DNA of 48,554 bases from Cloacibacillus sp. An23 (GCF_002159945.1 NZ_NFJQ01000015.1:1-48554); one strand, 5' to 3'. Positions 31,299 through 40,491 are shown, counted from the stretch's first letter. Program-made: numbers and translations. The notes: generated by a model from the sequence alone, not told the origin.

Positions 31299-32124
31299 TT
31301 CTGACTCTCCTCAGCTCGTCCATCAGCGCATCCGCGCTCCACGCCAATTTAGAGATTTTACCGGCGCGCCGCAGCTTCGCCGAGATTTCCAGAATCTCCG
31401 GCGCGGCGAGTCCCTTTATATTTCTCGATACGACGGCCTCCGCGGTCTCTTCCGGCGTGCCCCACGATACGGCGCGCCCCTCCTCGAGCACTAGTATCAT
31501 TGAGCTGACCTCGAGCGCGAGCTCAATGTCGTGGGTTATCAGCGTTACCCCGGTGCCGGAGGCGGCGAGCCTTTCAAGCATAGATATAAAAGCGGACGAA
31601 GCGGCGAAGTCCAGCCCCGCCGTCGGCTCGTCGAGCACGAGGTACGACGGTCGGGCGGATATTACGGAGGCGATGGCGACGCTGCGTTTTTGTCCTCCCG
31701 AAAGGCCGTATGGTGAAGCGTCGAGCAGCGCCTCCCCGAGCCCGGTCTCGCGCGCGGCCCAGCGCACGCGGCCCTCGATTTCATCCTCCGGAACGCCCCA
31801 GTTGCGAGGCGCGAAGGCTATTTCGTCGAAAACTTTTTCTGAAAATATCTGCTCCTCCGGATACTGGAAGACGAGGCCGACCTTTCGCCTCATGTCGCGC
31901 GGCGCGGCCGCGCTCGAGACGCCGTCGGCGGTCACGCTGCCGCCCTGCGGCGCGATGAGCCCGTTCAGATGCTGCGCGAGCGTGGATTTTCCGCTGCCCG
32001 TGTGCCCGAGCACGGAGACTACGGCGCCGCGCTCAACCTCGAAAGAGACGCCGCTCAGAGCGGCGCGCTCGGACGGCAGCCCTAAGTTGTACGTGCAGCT
32101 CAGATTTTCTACAACGAGCGGCAT
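31282..32124 (-). CDS. ecfA2: ECF transporter ATPase EcfA2
   Basis: A 280-aa ABC ATPase. Walker A is GHTGSGKST, the Q-loop region is FQYPEEQIFSEKVFDEIAF, the signature is LSGGQKR, Walker B is YLVLDEPTAG and the switch His is in LITHDIELA. The start at ATG 32124 has GGAGGAAT before it and reads PLVVENLSC, fitting the family; upstream codons lie inside ecfA1. It forms a heterodimer with EcfA1 on EcfT. Confidence 0.94.
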   Translation of the reverse strand: MPLVVENLSCTYNLGLPSERAALSGVSFEVERGAVVSVLGHTGSGKSTLAQHLNGLIAPQGGSVTADGVSSAAAPRDMRRKVGLVFQYPEEQIFSEKVFDEIAFAPRNWGVPEDEIEGRVRWAARETGLGEALLDASPYGLSGGQKRSVAIASVISARPSYLVLDEPTAGLDFAASSAFISMLERLAASGTGVTLITHDIELALEVSSMILVLEEGRAVSWGTPEETAEAVVSRNIKGLAAPEILEISAKLRRAGKISKLAWSADALMDELRRVRNGVSQ

Positions 32125-32942
32125 AATTCCTCCACCAGCGCTTCCGCGCCGTCGGGACATTCAGACGATATGAACCCCTCTGCGCGCAGGTTTTCAGCTA
32201 AACGCTCGAGCGGCGGCTTCGTAAGCTTCATCGCAGCCAGCTCGGCGGAGCTCTTACGTAAAAAATCGCGGACCGGCATGTCGCATACAACGCGTCCGCC
32301 GTCAAGAACGACGGCCCGGCCGGCGCGGCGTATCTCCTCAAGACGGTGCGTCACCTCAACTATTGTGACGCCTTTTTTATGCTCGGCGGCAATCATATCG
32401 GTGAATTCGACGCGAGAGCGCGGGTCGAGCATAGACAGAGCCTCGTCGAGAAGTATCGCCTGCGGCTCCATCGCGAGAGCGCCCGCGAGGGCGAGGCGCT
32501 GCTTCTGCCCACCGGAGAGCGACGAAACGAGGTCGCGCCGCCGCTCCCACAGCCCAACGGCTCTGAGCGACCTTTCGACGCGCGCCCGTATCTCTCCAGG
32601 CGAGACGCCCAGATTCTCCGGGCCGAAGGCGGCCTCCTCTTCGACGACTGCGGCGACTATCTGATCCTCCGGGTTCTGGAATACGATGGCGGAAACGCCG
32701 CGGAGCTCGGACGGCTTCGCGGCCTTCGTGTCCTTTCCGCGGACAAAACAAAAGCCCTGCGTGGGAGTCAGCAGGGCGCTTAATATTTTTAGAAGTGTGG
32801 ACTTACCAGAACCGTTAGCCCCAAGAAGCGCAACCCACTCGCCGGCGCGGATTTCCAAATCGATCCCGCGGAGTATCTTTTCGCCCGCGTCCGCATAAGC
32901 GAACTCCGCGCCTTGGAGAATGAATTGTGTTTCTTGCGGCAT
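32109..32942 (-). CDS. ecfA1: ECF transporter ATPase EcfA1
   Basis: A 277-aa ABC ATPase. Walker A is GANGSGKST, the Q-loop region is FQNPEDQIVAAVVEEEAAF, the signature is LSGGQKQR, Walker B is AILLDEALSMLD and the switch His is in VEVTHRLEE. The C-terminal 50 residues are an EcfA-type extension. It begins ten bases after rplQ with a weak ribosome site and ends inside ecfA2. The order rplQ-ecfA1-ecfA2-ecfT-truA is a widespread bacterial arrangement. Confidence 0.94.
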   Translation of the reverse strand: MPQETQFILQGAEFAYADAGEKILRGIDLEIRAGEWVALLGANGSGKSTLLKILSALLTPTQGFCFVRGKDTKAAKPSELRGVSAIVFQNPEDQIVAAVVEEEAAFGPENLGVSPGEIRARVERSLRAVGLWERRRDLVSSLSGGQKQRLALAGALAMEPQAILLDEALSMLDPRSRVEFTDMIAAEHKKGVTIVEVTHRLEEIRRAGRAVVLDGGRVVCDMPVRDFLRKSSAELAAMKLTKPPLERLAENLRAEGFISSECPDGAEALVEELCRSL

Positions 32943-32952
32943 AACCGGATTT

Positions 32953-33306
32953 TTAGTCTACGAGCTGTATTACCGCCATCGGCGAGGAATCGCCTACGCG
33001 AGTCCCGATTTTGACTATTCTGGTATAGCCGCCGTTGCGCTCGGCGTACTTCGGGCCGAGCTCGTTGAACAGCTTATTTACCGCCTCTTTATGAGGGATC
33101 CTGGCAATAACGAGACGACGGTCGTTGAGCGTCCCGGACTTCGCCTTCGTGATGAGCTTCTCGGCTACGCGGCGAAGCTCCTTGGCGCGGGTCTCGGTCG
33201 TCACGATGCTACCCTCTACGAAGAGACTGGCCGCCATGTTGCCAAGCATGGCCCACCTGTGGGCGCTGCAGCGGCCCAACCGCCTTGTACTCATGCGGTG
33301 TCTCAT
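32953..33306 (-). CDS. rplQ: 50S ribosomal protein L17
   Basis: A 117-aa large-subunit protein near the exit tunnel. [20 protein letters not shown] and the C-terminal [20 protein letters not shown] are diagnostic. Length is normal. It begins three bases after the rpoA stop and is the last gene of the alpha operon before the ECF genes. Confidence 0.98.
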   Translation of the reverse strand: MRHRMSTRRLGRCSAHRWAMLGNMAASLFVEGSIVTTETRAKELRRVAEKLITKAKSGTLNDRRLVIARIPHKEAVNKLFNELGPKYAERNGGYTRIVKIGTRVGDSSPMAVIQLVD

Positions 33307-33309
33307 TGC

Positions 33310-34374
33310 TTACTCCTCCTTCGGATTCTGTTCGTTGGTCTCCAAATCCTCGTCGTCATCGTCGATCGGCGTGCTTATGTCGCCGCTCAGATGCAGGTCG
33401 AATTTGGCAAGTTTTTCCTCGATCTCTTTAAGCGAGATTTTACCGAGGTTGCGGATTTTCAGAAGGTCGTCCCTCGTGCGCGACACGAGCTCGCCTATCA
33501 TGTGGACGCCGCCGCGCAGCAGGCAGTTCTCGCTGCGGACGGAAAGCTCGAGATCCCTCACCGGGCGCGTATAAATGGAGTTCTCGCCCATCGGGAAACC
33601 CGTCATTCCGGGGCCGAAGCCCTTCGCGCCGCCGAGAGCGGAACGCGATGAATCGTCGCTCTTGATGATCTCGTCGAGAGCGCTGGTACCAGGGCCCGCA
33701 AGCGCATCGACGATCGACGCGTAGTATCCCTTGAGGATACGACTCGCCTGGATGACCGCGGACTCTGGCGAAACGACCTCGTTCGTCCAAATCTCAAGGG
33801 TGAGGCTGTCGTAGTCAGTCCTCTGCCCCATGCGTTTGTCCTGAATGTCATATTTCACGCGCTGGACGGGGGAGAAAAGCGCGTCCGTCTGAAGCGCGTC
33901 GACCGGAAGGTAGGAAGCTCTCGGACGGTCGATCGGAGCATATCCCGTGCCCGTGGTCACATATATGTCCATCGAGATCGAATGGCCTTCCTCGATGGTG
34001 CAGATATACGCCTCGGGATCGGGGAACTCTATCTCGCTGTCCGGGTCGATATCGGATACAGTGACGACCTTGGGGCCCTTCGCCTCGAGGTGAAGCGTCC
34101 TGACCGTAGCCGAGTGGCAGCGGACGGGTACATGCTTCATATTGACGAGAAGCTCTATGACGTCCTCCTTGACTCCCGGAATTGTGCTGAATTCATGCAT
34201 AACTCCCTCGATGCGCACCGCTACCACGGCCGCGCCGCTTATAGAAGAGAGCAGGACGCGGCGCAGGGAGTTGCCGAGCGTTACGCCATAGCCTCTTTCA
34301 AGGGGCTCGATGGTGATTTTACCATACGACGGGGTGGATTCTTGTACTATGATCTCATGGCGATCATGCTCCAT
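33310..34374 (-). CDS. rpoA: RNA polymerase alpha subunit
   Basis: A 354-aa subunit that nucleates polymerase assembly and contacts promoters. The N-terminal assembly domain shows EPLERGYGVTLGNSLRRVLL and AGPGTSALDE-type connecting segments. The C-terminal alpha-CTD (RDLELSVRSENCLLRGGVHM, then LLKIRNLGKISLKEIEEKL) binds UP elements. A 15-residue acidic tail follows. ATG 34374 is preferred because AGGTGG lies eight bases before it; the GTG at 34386 is within the ribosome site. There is an insertion of about 30 residues (SDDSSRSALGGAKGFGPG) between the domains, longer than in E. coli. Confidence 0.97.
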   Translation of the reverse strand: MEHDRHEIIVQESTPSYGKITIEPLERGYGVTLGNSLRRVLLSSISGAAVVAVRIEGVMHEFSTIPGVKEDVIELLVNMKHVPVRCHSATVRTLHLEAKGPKVVTVSDIDPDSEIEFPDPEAYICTIEEGHSISMDIYVTTGTGYAPIDRPRASYLPVDALQTDALFSPVQRVKYDIQDKRMGQRTDYDSLTLEIWTNEVVSPESAVIQASRILKGYYASIVDALAGPGTSALDEIIKSDDSSRSALGGAKGFGPGMTGFPMGENSIYTRPVRDLELSVRSENCLLRGGVHMIGELVSRTRDDLLKIRNLGKISLKEIEEKLAKFDLHLSGDISTPIDDDDEDLETNEQNPKEE

Positions 34375-34397
34375 GTTCTCCCCCACCTTTCGTCACA

Positions 34398-35024
34398 CTA
34401 ACGTGCATAGAATTCAACAACAAGCTGTTCGTTCACAGGAACGTCTATCTGCTCGCGAACCGGTACCGTAAGTAACGTGCCTGACATTGTTTCCGGATTA
34501 AATTCGAGCCACGCGGGTATGCTGCGCGCGGCCGAAGCCTCTGCGTTGTCCTTCAGCGTCTGGATATCGCGGCTTCCTTCCGCGACGGCGACGACGTCGC
34601 CGGGCTTGAGAAGCGCGCTCGGTATATTGAGTTTGCGGCCGTTGACCGTGAAATGGCCGTGGCTGACGAGCTGGCGCGCCTGCGCGCGGCTCACTCCGAA
34701 ACCGAGACGGTAGACGACGTTGTCGAGACGGCGCTCAAGAAGCTGAAGGAAGTTGTGACCGGTCTGCCCGGCCATCCCCGTGGCTTTCTCATATATCGTG
34801 CTGAACTGCGTCTCGTTGATCCCGTAGAAGCGGCGGAGCTTCTGCTTCTCGCGGAGACGGATTCCGTATTCGCTCTGCTTCCCGCGGCGCGTGCCGTGCT
34901 GTCCGGGCTTAGAGTTGCGCTTGGTGAGTCCGCACTTCTCCGTGTAGCAGCGGTCACCTTTCAAAAAGAGCTTGGCGCCTTCCGCGCGGCAGAGCCGGCA
35001 GACAGGTCCTGTATATCTGCTCAT
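34398..35024 (-). CDS. rpsD: 30S ribosomal protein S4
   Basis: A 208-aa primary 16S rRNA-binding protein. The N-terminus keeps a zinc-type pattern (CRLCRAEG, CYTEKCGL), so it is the C+ form. The S4 RNA-binding domain shows RLDNVVYRLGFGVSRAQARQ and VSHGHFTVNGRKLNIPS. In many bacteria S4 represses the alpha operon. Normal length, 24 bases after rpsK. Confidence 0.98.
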   Translation of the reverse strand: MSRYTGPVCRLCRAEGAKLFLKGDRCYTEKCGLTKRNSKPGQHGTRRGKQSEYGIRLREKQKLRRFYGINETQFSTIYEKATGMAGQTGHNFLQLLERRLDNVVYRLGFGVSRAQARQLVSHGHFTVNGRKLNIPSALLKPGDVVAVAEGSRDIQTLKDNAEASAARSIPAWLEFNPETMSGTLLTVPVREQIDVPVNEQLVVEFYAR

Positions 35025-35048
35025 CTGTATAAGTACCTCCTTATGGGA

Positions 35049-35441
35049 CTACACGCGGCGCCGTTTCGGAGGACGGCATCCGTTGTGCGGGATCGGCGTT
35101 GCGTCGCGAATCACGTTTACCTGAAGTCCGGCCGCCTGAAGCGAACGGATTGCGGACTCGCGTCCCGGTCCGGGGCCTTTGACGACGACGTCTATCTCGA
35201 CGACCCCGTGATCCTGAGCCACCTTGGCGGCCTGGGCAGCCGACATCTGGGCAGCGTACGGAGTCGATTTACGCGTTCCCTTGAAACCGACGTTTCCGCC
35301 CGAAGCCCAGGAGAGCGCGTTGCCCTGCTTGTCGGTCAGCGTCACTATCGTGTTGTTGAAGGTCGAATATATATGTGCTACGCCGTAGCTTACGTTCTTT
35401 CTTTCTTTGCGCTTGCGGCTGCGCTGTACGCGTTTGGCCAA
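35049..35441 (-). CDS. rpsK: 30S ribosomal protein S11
   Basis: A 130-aa platform protein. Motifs are [36 protein letters not shown] and the C-terminal [12 protein letters not shown]. The start codon is TTG at 35441 with GGGAGG eight bases before it, giving LAKRVQRSR; no ATG is available in the right place. It follows rpsM by 22 bases. Confidence 0.98.
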   Translation of the reverse strand: MAKRVQRSRKRKERKNVSYGVAHIYSTFNNTIVTLTDKQGNALSWASGGNVGFKGTRKSTPYAAQMSAAQAAKVAQDHGVVEIDVVVKGPGPGRESAIRSLQAAGLQVNVIRDATPIPHNGCRPPKRRRV

Positions 35442-35463
35442 CTGTTATTCCCTCCCTAAAACC

Positions 35464-35841
35464 TTACTTCGTAGCTTTCTTCTTGCCGGCGACGGTCCTC
35501 TTCGGGCCCTTGCGCGTGCGGGCGTTCGTCTTCGTCCTCTGTCCCCTTACAGGAAGGCCGAGGCGGTGACGGAGGCCTCGATAGCATCCGATGTCCATCA
35601 GACGCTTGATGTTCATGGCGATGTCGCGGCGGAGGTCGCCTTCGACATGACGGTTGTTTTCAATTTCCGCGCGGAGCTTCTGCTCCTCTTCCTCGGTGAG
35701 GTCCTTGACGCGGGTGTTGGGATCTATCCCAGTGACCTTTATAATATCGTTCGCTACTGCCGGCCCGATACCAAATATATAGGTAAGGGCTATTTCGATT
35801 CTTTTCTCACGCGGCAGGTCGACACCGGCTAGACGAGCCAT
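35464..35841 (-). CDS. rpsM: 30S ribosomal protein S13
   Basis: A 125-aa head protein that contacts the P-site tRNA and 50S bridges. [20 protein letters not shown] and the C-terminal [20 protein letters not shown] are diagnostic, with a basic tail. It starts six bases after rpmJ with GGAGGTAG-type sequence in front. Confidence 0.98.
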   Translation of the reverse strand: MARLAGVDLPREKRIEIALTYIFGIGPAVANDIIKVTGIDPNTRVKDLTEEEEQKLRAEIENNRHVEGDLRRDIAMNIKRLMDIGCYRGLRHRLGLPVRGQRTKTNARTRKGPKRTVAGKKKATK

Positions 35842-35847
35842 TCCCTG

Positions 35848-35973
35848 CTACCTCCTTGCACCCTGGCGCTGCTTGTGGCGCGGGTTTCTGCTGCATATTA
35901 CGCGCACGACGCCGTGACGCTTGATGACTCTGCAGTATTCACATATCGGCTTGACCGACGGTCTTACTTTCAT
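35848..35973 (-). CDS. rpmJ: 50S ribosomal protein L36
   Basis: A 41-aa protein, normally 37-38 aa. It begins [19 protein letters not shown] and has the zinc ligands CxxC plus a later Cys and His ([14 protein letters not shown]), so it is the C+ zinc form. The slightly long Arg-rich end overlaps the ribosome site of rpsM. AGGAGG lies before ATG 35973 after a short gap. It sits between infA and rpsM as usual. Confidence 0.95.
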   Translation of the reverse strand: MKVRPSVKPICEYCRVIKRHGVVRVICSRNPRHKQRQGARR

Positions 35974-36028
35974 TAAATGCAGACCTCCTTGACTAAACTT
36001 CTTGTTCCCCGACGACGATTATCTTCGT

Positions 36029-36247
36029 CTACTTATATCTGTATGTTATCCGTCCGCGGGTCAGATCGTAGGGCGAAAGCTGCAGAAGCACCCTGTCGCC
36101 CGGAAGTATTCTGATGAAATGCATCCGCATTTTACCCGAAACATGAGCTAAGATTTTATGACCGTTCTCCAGCTCCACGCGGAACATGGCGTTGGGGAGC
36201 GGCTCAACAACTTTGCCCTTTACTTCGATTACCTCTTCTTTGGCCAT
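36029..36247 (-). CDS. infA: Translation initiation factor IF-1
   Basis: A 72-aa OB-fold factor that occupies the A site during initiation. It begins [20 protein letters not shown] and ends [11 protein letters not shown], the normal length and ends. ATG 36247 fits the family; AGGAGG lies 13 bases before it, longer than usual. The start lies within the end of the KOW-protein gene, an overlap of 19 bases. Confidence 0.97.
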   Translation of the reverse strand: MAKEEVIEVKGKVVEPLPNAMFRVELENGHKILAHVSGKMRMHFIRILPGDRVLLQLSPYDLTRGRITYRYK

Positions 36248-36573
36248 CCGGCTGATCCATCCTCCTGTTTGCAAGATGCGCAGTCTCTGTTCATCACAAC
36301 CGAAATCTCCTGCATCAACCAGCCGTTGTCAAGAGGTTTACCGCTAGTGACACGCCCGGCCACATCTTCGAGATTAAAGTGCGTATGCTGCAGATGAATA
36401 ACATTTTTTTTCTTTGGCTTGGACGCTTCGTACTCGGCCCCGTTAGCGATAAGGACCCTGTCATCGCGCATCCCAACCACCGCAAAGGGTTTGCCGGCGA
36501 ATTTGCCGCGCCGTACTATGACGACGTCCCCCGCGTGAAAGAGGCCGATGTTCCTCGATCCTCTCACTCCCAT
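36229..36573 (-). CDS. KOW domain RNA-binding protein of the spc operon
   Basis: A 114-aa protein. Residues 12-50 form a KOW-like motif ([37 protein letters not shown]), as in ribosomal proteins L14e and L24. The rest is basic and partly His-rich. Genes of this kind lie between map and infA in a number of Gram-positive bacteria and Synergistota. The role is unknown; ribosome binding is a fair guess. It overlaps map by ten bases and infA by 19, so it is translated with them. Confidence 0.8.
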   Translation of the reverse strand: MGVRGSRNIGLFHAGDVVIVRRGKFAGKPFAVVGMRDDRVLIANGAEYEASKPKKKNVIHLQHTHFNLEDVAGRVTSGKPLDNGWLMQEISVVMNRDCASCKQEDGSAGWPKKR

Positions 36574-37334
36574 GGCGTGAGTATCTCCACGCCGTCTTCC
36601 GTGACCAGCAGGCTGAACTCAAAGTGAGCCGCGTCGCTGCCGTCCTTCGTAACGACGGTCCATCCGTCCGCCAGAGATTTCACGTCTTCTTCCCCGGTCA
36701 TCACCATAGGCTCCACGCAGAACGTCATTCGCGGTTTGACGGTGAGACCGCTGCCAGGCTCCCCGAAATTGGGAACCTGCGGCGCTTCGTGAAGTTTATG
36801 CCCGATGCCGTGACCGGCGTAGTCTCTTACGAGGCCGTAGCCGGCGGGAATCACGACGCTTTCTACCGCATGACCGATGTCTCCGAGCGTCGCTCCCGGC
36901 TTCACCGCGGCAACTCCCTTATGGAGGGATTCAAGCGTAAGATCGAGCAGCCGCTGTCGTTCATCGCTTATCTTCCCCACCGCGTAGGTACACGCCGCGT
37001 CGCCGAAAAAGCCCTCTATGGAGGCTCCGGTATCGATACTGATTATGTCTCCCTCCTGAAGCACGCGGCTTCTAGAAGGAATCCCATGCACGACTTCGTT
37101 GTTTATAGAAGCGCAGATCGTGCCTGGGAAGGGAACCGAGACCCACGGAACCTTGTACCCTTTGAAAGCGGGTTTACCGCCGGCTTTCAGTACGAGATTC
37201 TCGGCCGCTTCATCAAGCGTCAAGGTATCGACTCCTGGCCTCACCATATCGCGCATAAGCTTGAGGATGTCGGCCACAACCTGACCAGCCCTGCGCATCT
37301 TGGCTATGTCGCGGTCGCTTTTAAAAGTAATCAT
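36564..37334 (-). CDS. map: Methionine aminopeptidase, type I
   Basis: A 256-aa metalloprotease that removes the initiator Met. The metal ligands lie in ISIDTGASIEGFFGDAACTY (two Asp), GHGIGHKLHEAP (His) and the C-terminal Glu residues of FCVEPM and HFEFSLLV. The N-terminal zinc extension is absent, so it is type Ia. Its ATG overlaps the adk stop by one base (TGATG). Confidence 0.97.
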   Translation of the reverse strand: MITFKSDRDIAKMRRAGQVVADILKLMRDMVRPGVDTLTLDEAAENLVLKAGGKPAFKGYKVPWVSVPFPGTICASINNEVVHGIPSRSRVLQEGDIISIDTGASIEGFFGDAACTYAVGKISDERQRLLDLTLESLHKGVAAVKPGATLGDIGHAVESVVIPAGYGLVRDYAGHGIGHKLHEAPQVPNFGEPGSGLTVKPRMTFCVEPMVMTGEEDVKSLADGWTVVTKDGSDAAHFEFSLLVTEDGVEILTPWE

Positions 37335-37981
37335 CAGGCGTTAGCCTTCTTCTGTTCCAGTACTTTCAGGACGGCGTCTTTCTCGCCGGTCGCGTCCACC
37401 GGCACGAGGATGCCCTGCTTCCCGTAATAATCGATCAGCGGGGCCGTCTGCTCGTGAAAGACGGAGAGACGTTTGCGTATGACGTCTTCCTTGTCGTCGT
37501 CGCGCTGTACGACGTCGCCGCCGCACTTGTCGCAGACGCCTTCCTTCGACGACGGCTTCATCACCGTGTTATAAATCTCGCCGCACTGGCGGCAGACTCT
37601 TCTCGAAGTCAGGCGTCCGACGACCGCGTCGTCCTCTATGACGAGGTCGACAACCGCGTCAAGCTTGAGCTTCATCTTATCGAGAATCTCGTCAAGCGCT
37701 TTTGCCTGCGCAATCGTACGCGGAAAACCGTCCAGCATGAAACCTTCCTTCGCGTCGTCTTCCATGAGGCGTCTTTCCATCATGGCGATTATCACGTCGT
37801 CTGGCACAAGCTTGCCGGCGTCCATGTAGACCTCGGCGTTCCTGCCGAGCTCCGTTCCCTCTTTTATGTTGGAGCGAAGCATGTCTCCGGTCGAGATATG
37901 AGCGACCGGATATTTAGCTTTTATACTGTCCGCCTGAGTGCCCTTACCGGCGCCAGGCGCTCCCAGAAGAATGATCCTCAT
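37334..37981 (-). CDS. adk: Adenylate kinase with zinc LID
   Basis: A 215-aa enzyme converting ATP and AMP to two ADP. The P-loop is LGAPGAGKGTQAD; DGFPRTIAQA binds AMP. The LID contains CRQCG and CDKCGGD, four Cys for zinc, which is the long zinc type common in Gram-positive and related bacteria. It lies between secY (20 bases) and map (1-base overlap), a standard spc order. Confidence 0.98.
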   Translation of the reverse strand: MRIILLGAPGAGKGTQADSIKAKYPVAHISTGDMLRSNIKEGTELGRNAEVYMDAGKLVPDDVIIAMMERRLMEDDAKEGFMLDGFPRTIAQAKALDEILDKMKLKLDAVVDLVIEDDAVVGRLTSRRVCRQCGEIYNTVMKPSSKEGVCDKCGGDVVQRDDDKEDVIRKRLSVFHEQTAPLIDYYGKQGILVPVDATGEKDAVLKVLEQKKANA

Positions 37982-38000
37982 CTGATTCGCCTCTTTTGGA

Positions 38001-39296
38001 CTACAGTTTCAAAAGCCCGCCGCCTCTGCCGCCGCGGCGTTTCAGAATCCCTTCATAATGGCGCATCAGAAGCTGGCCTTCAATCTGATGCACGGTGTCG
38101 AGAGCGACGCCGACTACGATTATAACCGCTGTGCCGCCAAAATAGAAGGTATTGATGTTCATAATCCCCGTCATCATCGTAGGCACGACCGCTATCACAG
38201 CGAGCGCCACCGCGCCGCCGAGGGTAATGCGCCCCATAACCTTTTCGATGTAATCGGTCGTCGGCTTTCCGGGACGGATGCCGAGGATGAACCCGCCGTT
38301 CTTCTTCATATTATTCGATATATCTTCAGGCTTGAATACAACAGCCGTATAGAAATACGAGAAGAACACGATCATTATCACATACAGCACCATATAGATT
38401 GGGCTGTTCGGGCTCATGGCCTGCTGAACGGCTCTGGCTGCGCTGTTCTGGAACAGGCCGGCGACGGTGTAAGGGAAGAGCAGGACCGAAGACGCGAAGA
38501 TTATCGGTATAACTCCCGCCGTATTTACCCTAAGCGGGATGAAGCTGCTCTGTCCGCCGTACATTTTATTCCCGACCATGCGTTTGGCGTACTGCACAGG
38601 CAGACGGCGCTGTCCCTCCTGCAGCATGACGCAGCCCGCGACAACCGCGAGCATAACCGCTATGGCAAGCAGCAGGACGAGCACATTCATCTCTCCGAGG
38701 CGTACAAGCGAGAAGGTACGGACGACGGCTTCAGGAATCCTCACAACGATACCCGCGAAGATAAGGAGCGAGATGCCGTTGCCGATCCCATGGTCGGACA
38801 TTATCTCACCGAGCCACATGACGGCGACGGCTCCGGTCGTCAAAGTGAGGGAAACGAGGATGATATCCATGAAGCTCCCCGTATAGATTCCCAACCCTCT
38901 CAGCCATCCGGTCATTCCGACCGCCTGGATGAAAGCGAAGATGATGGTCCCGTAGCGCGTCCACTGGACTATCTTCTTACGCCCCTCATCTCCCTCCTTC
39001 TGAAGCTTCTCTATGCTCGGCACTACTACCGCGAGAAGCTGCATGACGATGCTGGAGTTGATGTAGGGCGTGACGCCCAGCGCAAAGATGCTGAAACGGC
39101 TGAGGGCCCCTCCGGCAAAAAGATCAAGGAATCCAAGAATGGATCCCTGATCAAACAGCCTTCCGAGGGCGGCTGCATCCACTCCGGGAGTGGGCACATG
39201 GGCGCCAAGTCGGTACACGAACAGCGCTGCAAGCGTAAAAAGGATGCGGCGCTTCAGATCAGGCAGCCGAAAAGTGTCCCGGAATGAATCCAGCAT
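38001..39296 (-). CDS. secY: Protein translocase subunit SecY
   Basis: A 431-aa channel protein with ten membrane helices. It begins with FRLPDLKRRILFTLAALFVY and shows the plug and pore features GGALSRFSIFALGVTPYINS, the cytosolic loop RRLPVQYAKRMVG and the C-terminal end QLLMRHYEGILKRRG. Normal length. It is the gate of the Sec export pathway used by DctP and the Synergist-CTERM protein in this window. Confidence 0.98.
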   Translation of the reverse strand: MLDSFRDTFRLPDLKRRILFTLAALFVYRLGAHVPTPGVDAAALGRLFDQGSILGFLDLFAGGALSRFSIFALGVTPYINSSIVMQLLAVVVPSIEKLQKEGDEGRKKIVQWTRYGTIIFAFIQAVGMTGWLRGLGIYTGSFMDIILVSLTLTTGAVAVMWLGEIMSDHGIGNGISLLIFAGIVVRIPEAVVRTFSLVRLGEMNVLVLLLAIAVMLAVVAGCVMLQEGQRRLPVQYAKRMVGNKMYGGQSSFIPLRVNTAGVIPIIFASSVLLFPYTVAGLFQNSAARAVQQAMSPNSPIYMVLYVIMIVFFSYFYTAVVFKPEDISNNMKKNGGFILGIRPGKPTTDYIEKVMGRITLGGAVALAVIAVVPTMMTGIMNINTFYFGGTAVIIVVGVALDTVHQIEGQLLMRHYEGILKRRGGRGGGLLKL

Positions 39297-39297
39297 A

Positions 39298-39744
39298 CTA
39301 TATCACCTCAGCCTTGCCGCCGGCAGCTTCTATCTTCTTCGCGGCGGACGCGCTGTAAGCGTTCGCCTTAACATTGAGGCTCTTGCTGAGTTCGCCGACG
39401 CCGAGCACCTTCACGGGGCTTTCGGGCGACGAAATCAGACGGAGCTCGCTGAGCTCCTTCGCCGTGACTTCACTGCCCGCCTCAAAGCGTTCTTCCAGAT
39501 CCGCAATGTTGACGATCTCGTACTTCACCGCGAAACGGAAGTTGCTGAACCCGCGCTTCGGGATACGGCGCGCGAGCGGCATCTGCCCGCCTTCGAAGTT
39601 GGCCTTGATGTCCGGGCTCTTTCTAGCCTTCTGTCCTTTGTGGCCCTTACCGGCGGTTTTGCCTTTGCCGCTTCCAAGGCCCTGGCCGAGACGTTTCGGC
39701 TTTCTGCGCGATCCCGGCACGGGACTGAGTTCATGAAGTTTCAT
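39298..39744 (-). CDS. rplO: 50S ribosomal protein L15
   Basis: A 148-aa late-assembly protein. MKLHELSPVPGSRRKPKRLG and the glycine-rich GSGKGKTAGKGHKGQKAR are diagnostic, and the C-terminal part ends normally. It lies one base from the secY start. Confidence 0.98.
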   Translation of the reverse strand: MKLHELSPVPGSRRKPKRLGQGLGSGKGKTAGKGHKGQKARKSPDIKANFEGGQMPLARRIPKRGFSNFRFAVKYEIVNIADLEERFEAGSEVTAKELSELRLISSPESPVKVLGVGELSKSLNVKANAYSASAAKKIEAAGGKAEVI

Positions 39745-39756
39745 GCCAGTACCTCC

Positions 39757-39939
39757 TTATTCCTCGACTGAGAAATCCAACAGATGGCTGATTTTCGCAA
39801 TCATGCCGCGAATCTGCGGAGTGTCCTCATGGTACACAGTCTCGTTGAGCCTGTGAAAGCCAAGAGCTTTGATAACGCGCTCCTGGTGCGGAGGACGGCC
39901 GATCGTGCTTCTTTTCCACGTTATACGAAGCTTAGCCAT
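39757..39939 (-). CDS. rpmD: 50S ribosomal protein L30
   Basis: A 60-aa protein. LRITWKRSTIGRPPHQERVI is the family motif, followed by ALGFHRLNETVYHEDTPQIR. Normal bacterial length. It is placed between rpsE and rplO as expected. Confidence 0.98.
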   Translation of the reverse strand: MAKLRITWKRSTIGRPPHQERVIKALGFHRLNETVYHEDTPQIRGMIAKISHLLDFSVEE

Positions 39940-39954
39940 GGTGATGTTACCTCC

Positions 39955-40476
39955 CTAGGCTTCCTTGCGTTCTTTACCGCGCAGGCGGTAAATTTCTTCA
40001 GGCGTACGAAGGCGCTTCACCGCGTCGAGCGTTGCATAGGCGATGTTGATCGGGTTGGAAGTCCTGCCCGTAACCTTCGCGATAACGTCCTTCACCCCGC
40101 CGAGCTCCATTATCGGGCGAACCGAGGAGCCGGCAAGAACGCCGGTACCCGGAGCTGCCGGACGGAGAAGAACCTCCGCCGCGCCGAACTTCCCTATAAT
40201 CGGATGGGGAAGCGTGTGCCCCGTCTTCTTGAGGTCGATCATGTTCTTCTTCGCATGCTCAATCCCCTTCTTCATGGCTACGGAAATTTCCTTCGCCTTG
40301 CCGGTACCGAGGCCGACCTGGCTCACGCCGTCGCCGACGACGACAAGAACGCTGAAGCGGAAGCGCTTACCGCCTTTTACGACTTTGCTGACGCGGTTGA
40401 TGGAAACGATGCGCTCAGAAAGTTCAAGGCCCCTGCTGCTGTAGGATTTTGTATTCTGCTGTGTCTCTTTCGCCAC
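39955..40476 (-). CDS. rpsE: 30S ribosomal protein S5
   Basis: A 173-aa protein important for accuracy and mRNA unwinding. RIVSINRVSKVVKGGKRFRF and VGLGTGKAKEISVAMKKG mark the N-terminal dsRBD-like domain, and LLRPAAPGTGVLAGSSVRPI the second domain. The start is GTG at 40476. It is preceded by rplR with 15 bases between. Confidence 0.98.
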   Translation of the reverse strand: MAKETQQNTKSYSSRGLELSERIVSINRVSKVVKGGKRFRFSVLVVVGDGVSQVGLGTGKAKEISVAMKKGIEHAKKNMIDLKKTGHTLPHPIIGKFGAAEVLLRPAAPGTGVLAGSSVRPIMELGGVKDVIAKVTGRTSNPINIAYATLDAVKRLRTPEEIYRLRGKERKEA

Positions 40477-40491
40477 TATACTGCGCCTCCC

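Noticed and set aside
31282-32942. Cobalt-specific CbiMNQO transporter
   Set aside because: Two different ATPases plus EcfT next to rplQ and truA is the general group II ECF module; no CbiM or CbiN is present.
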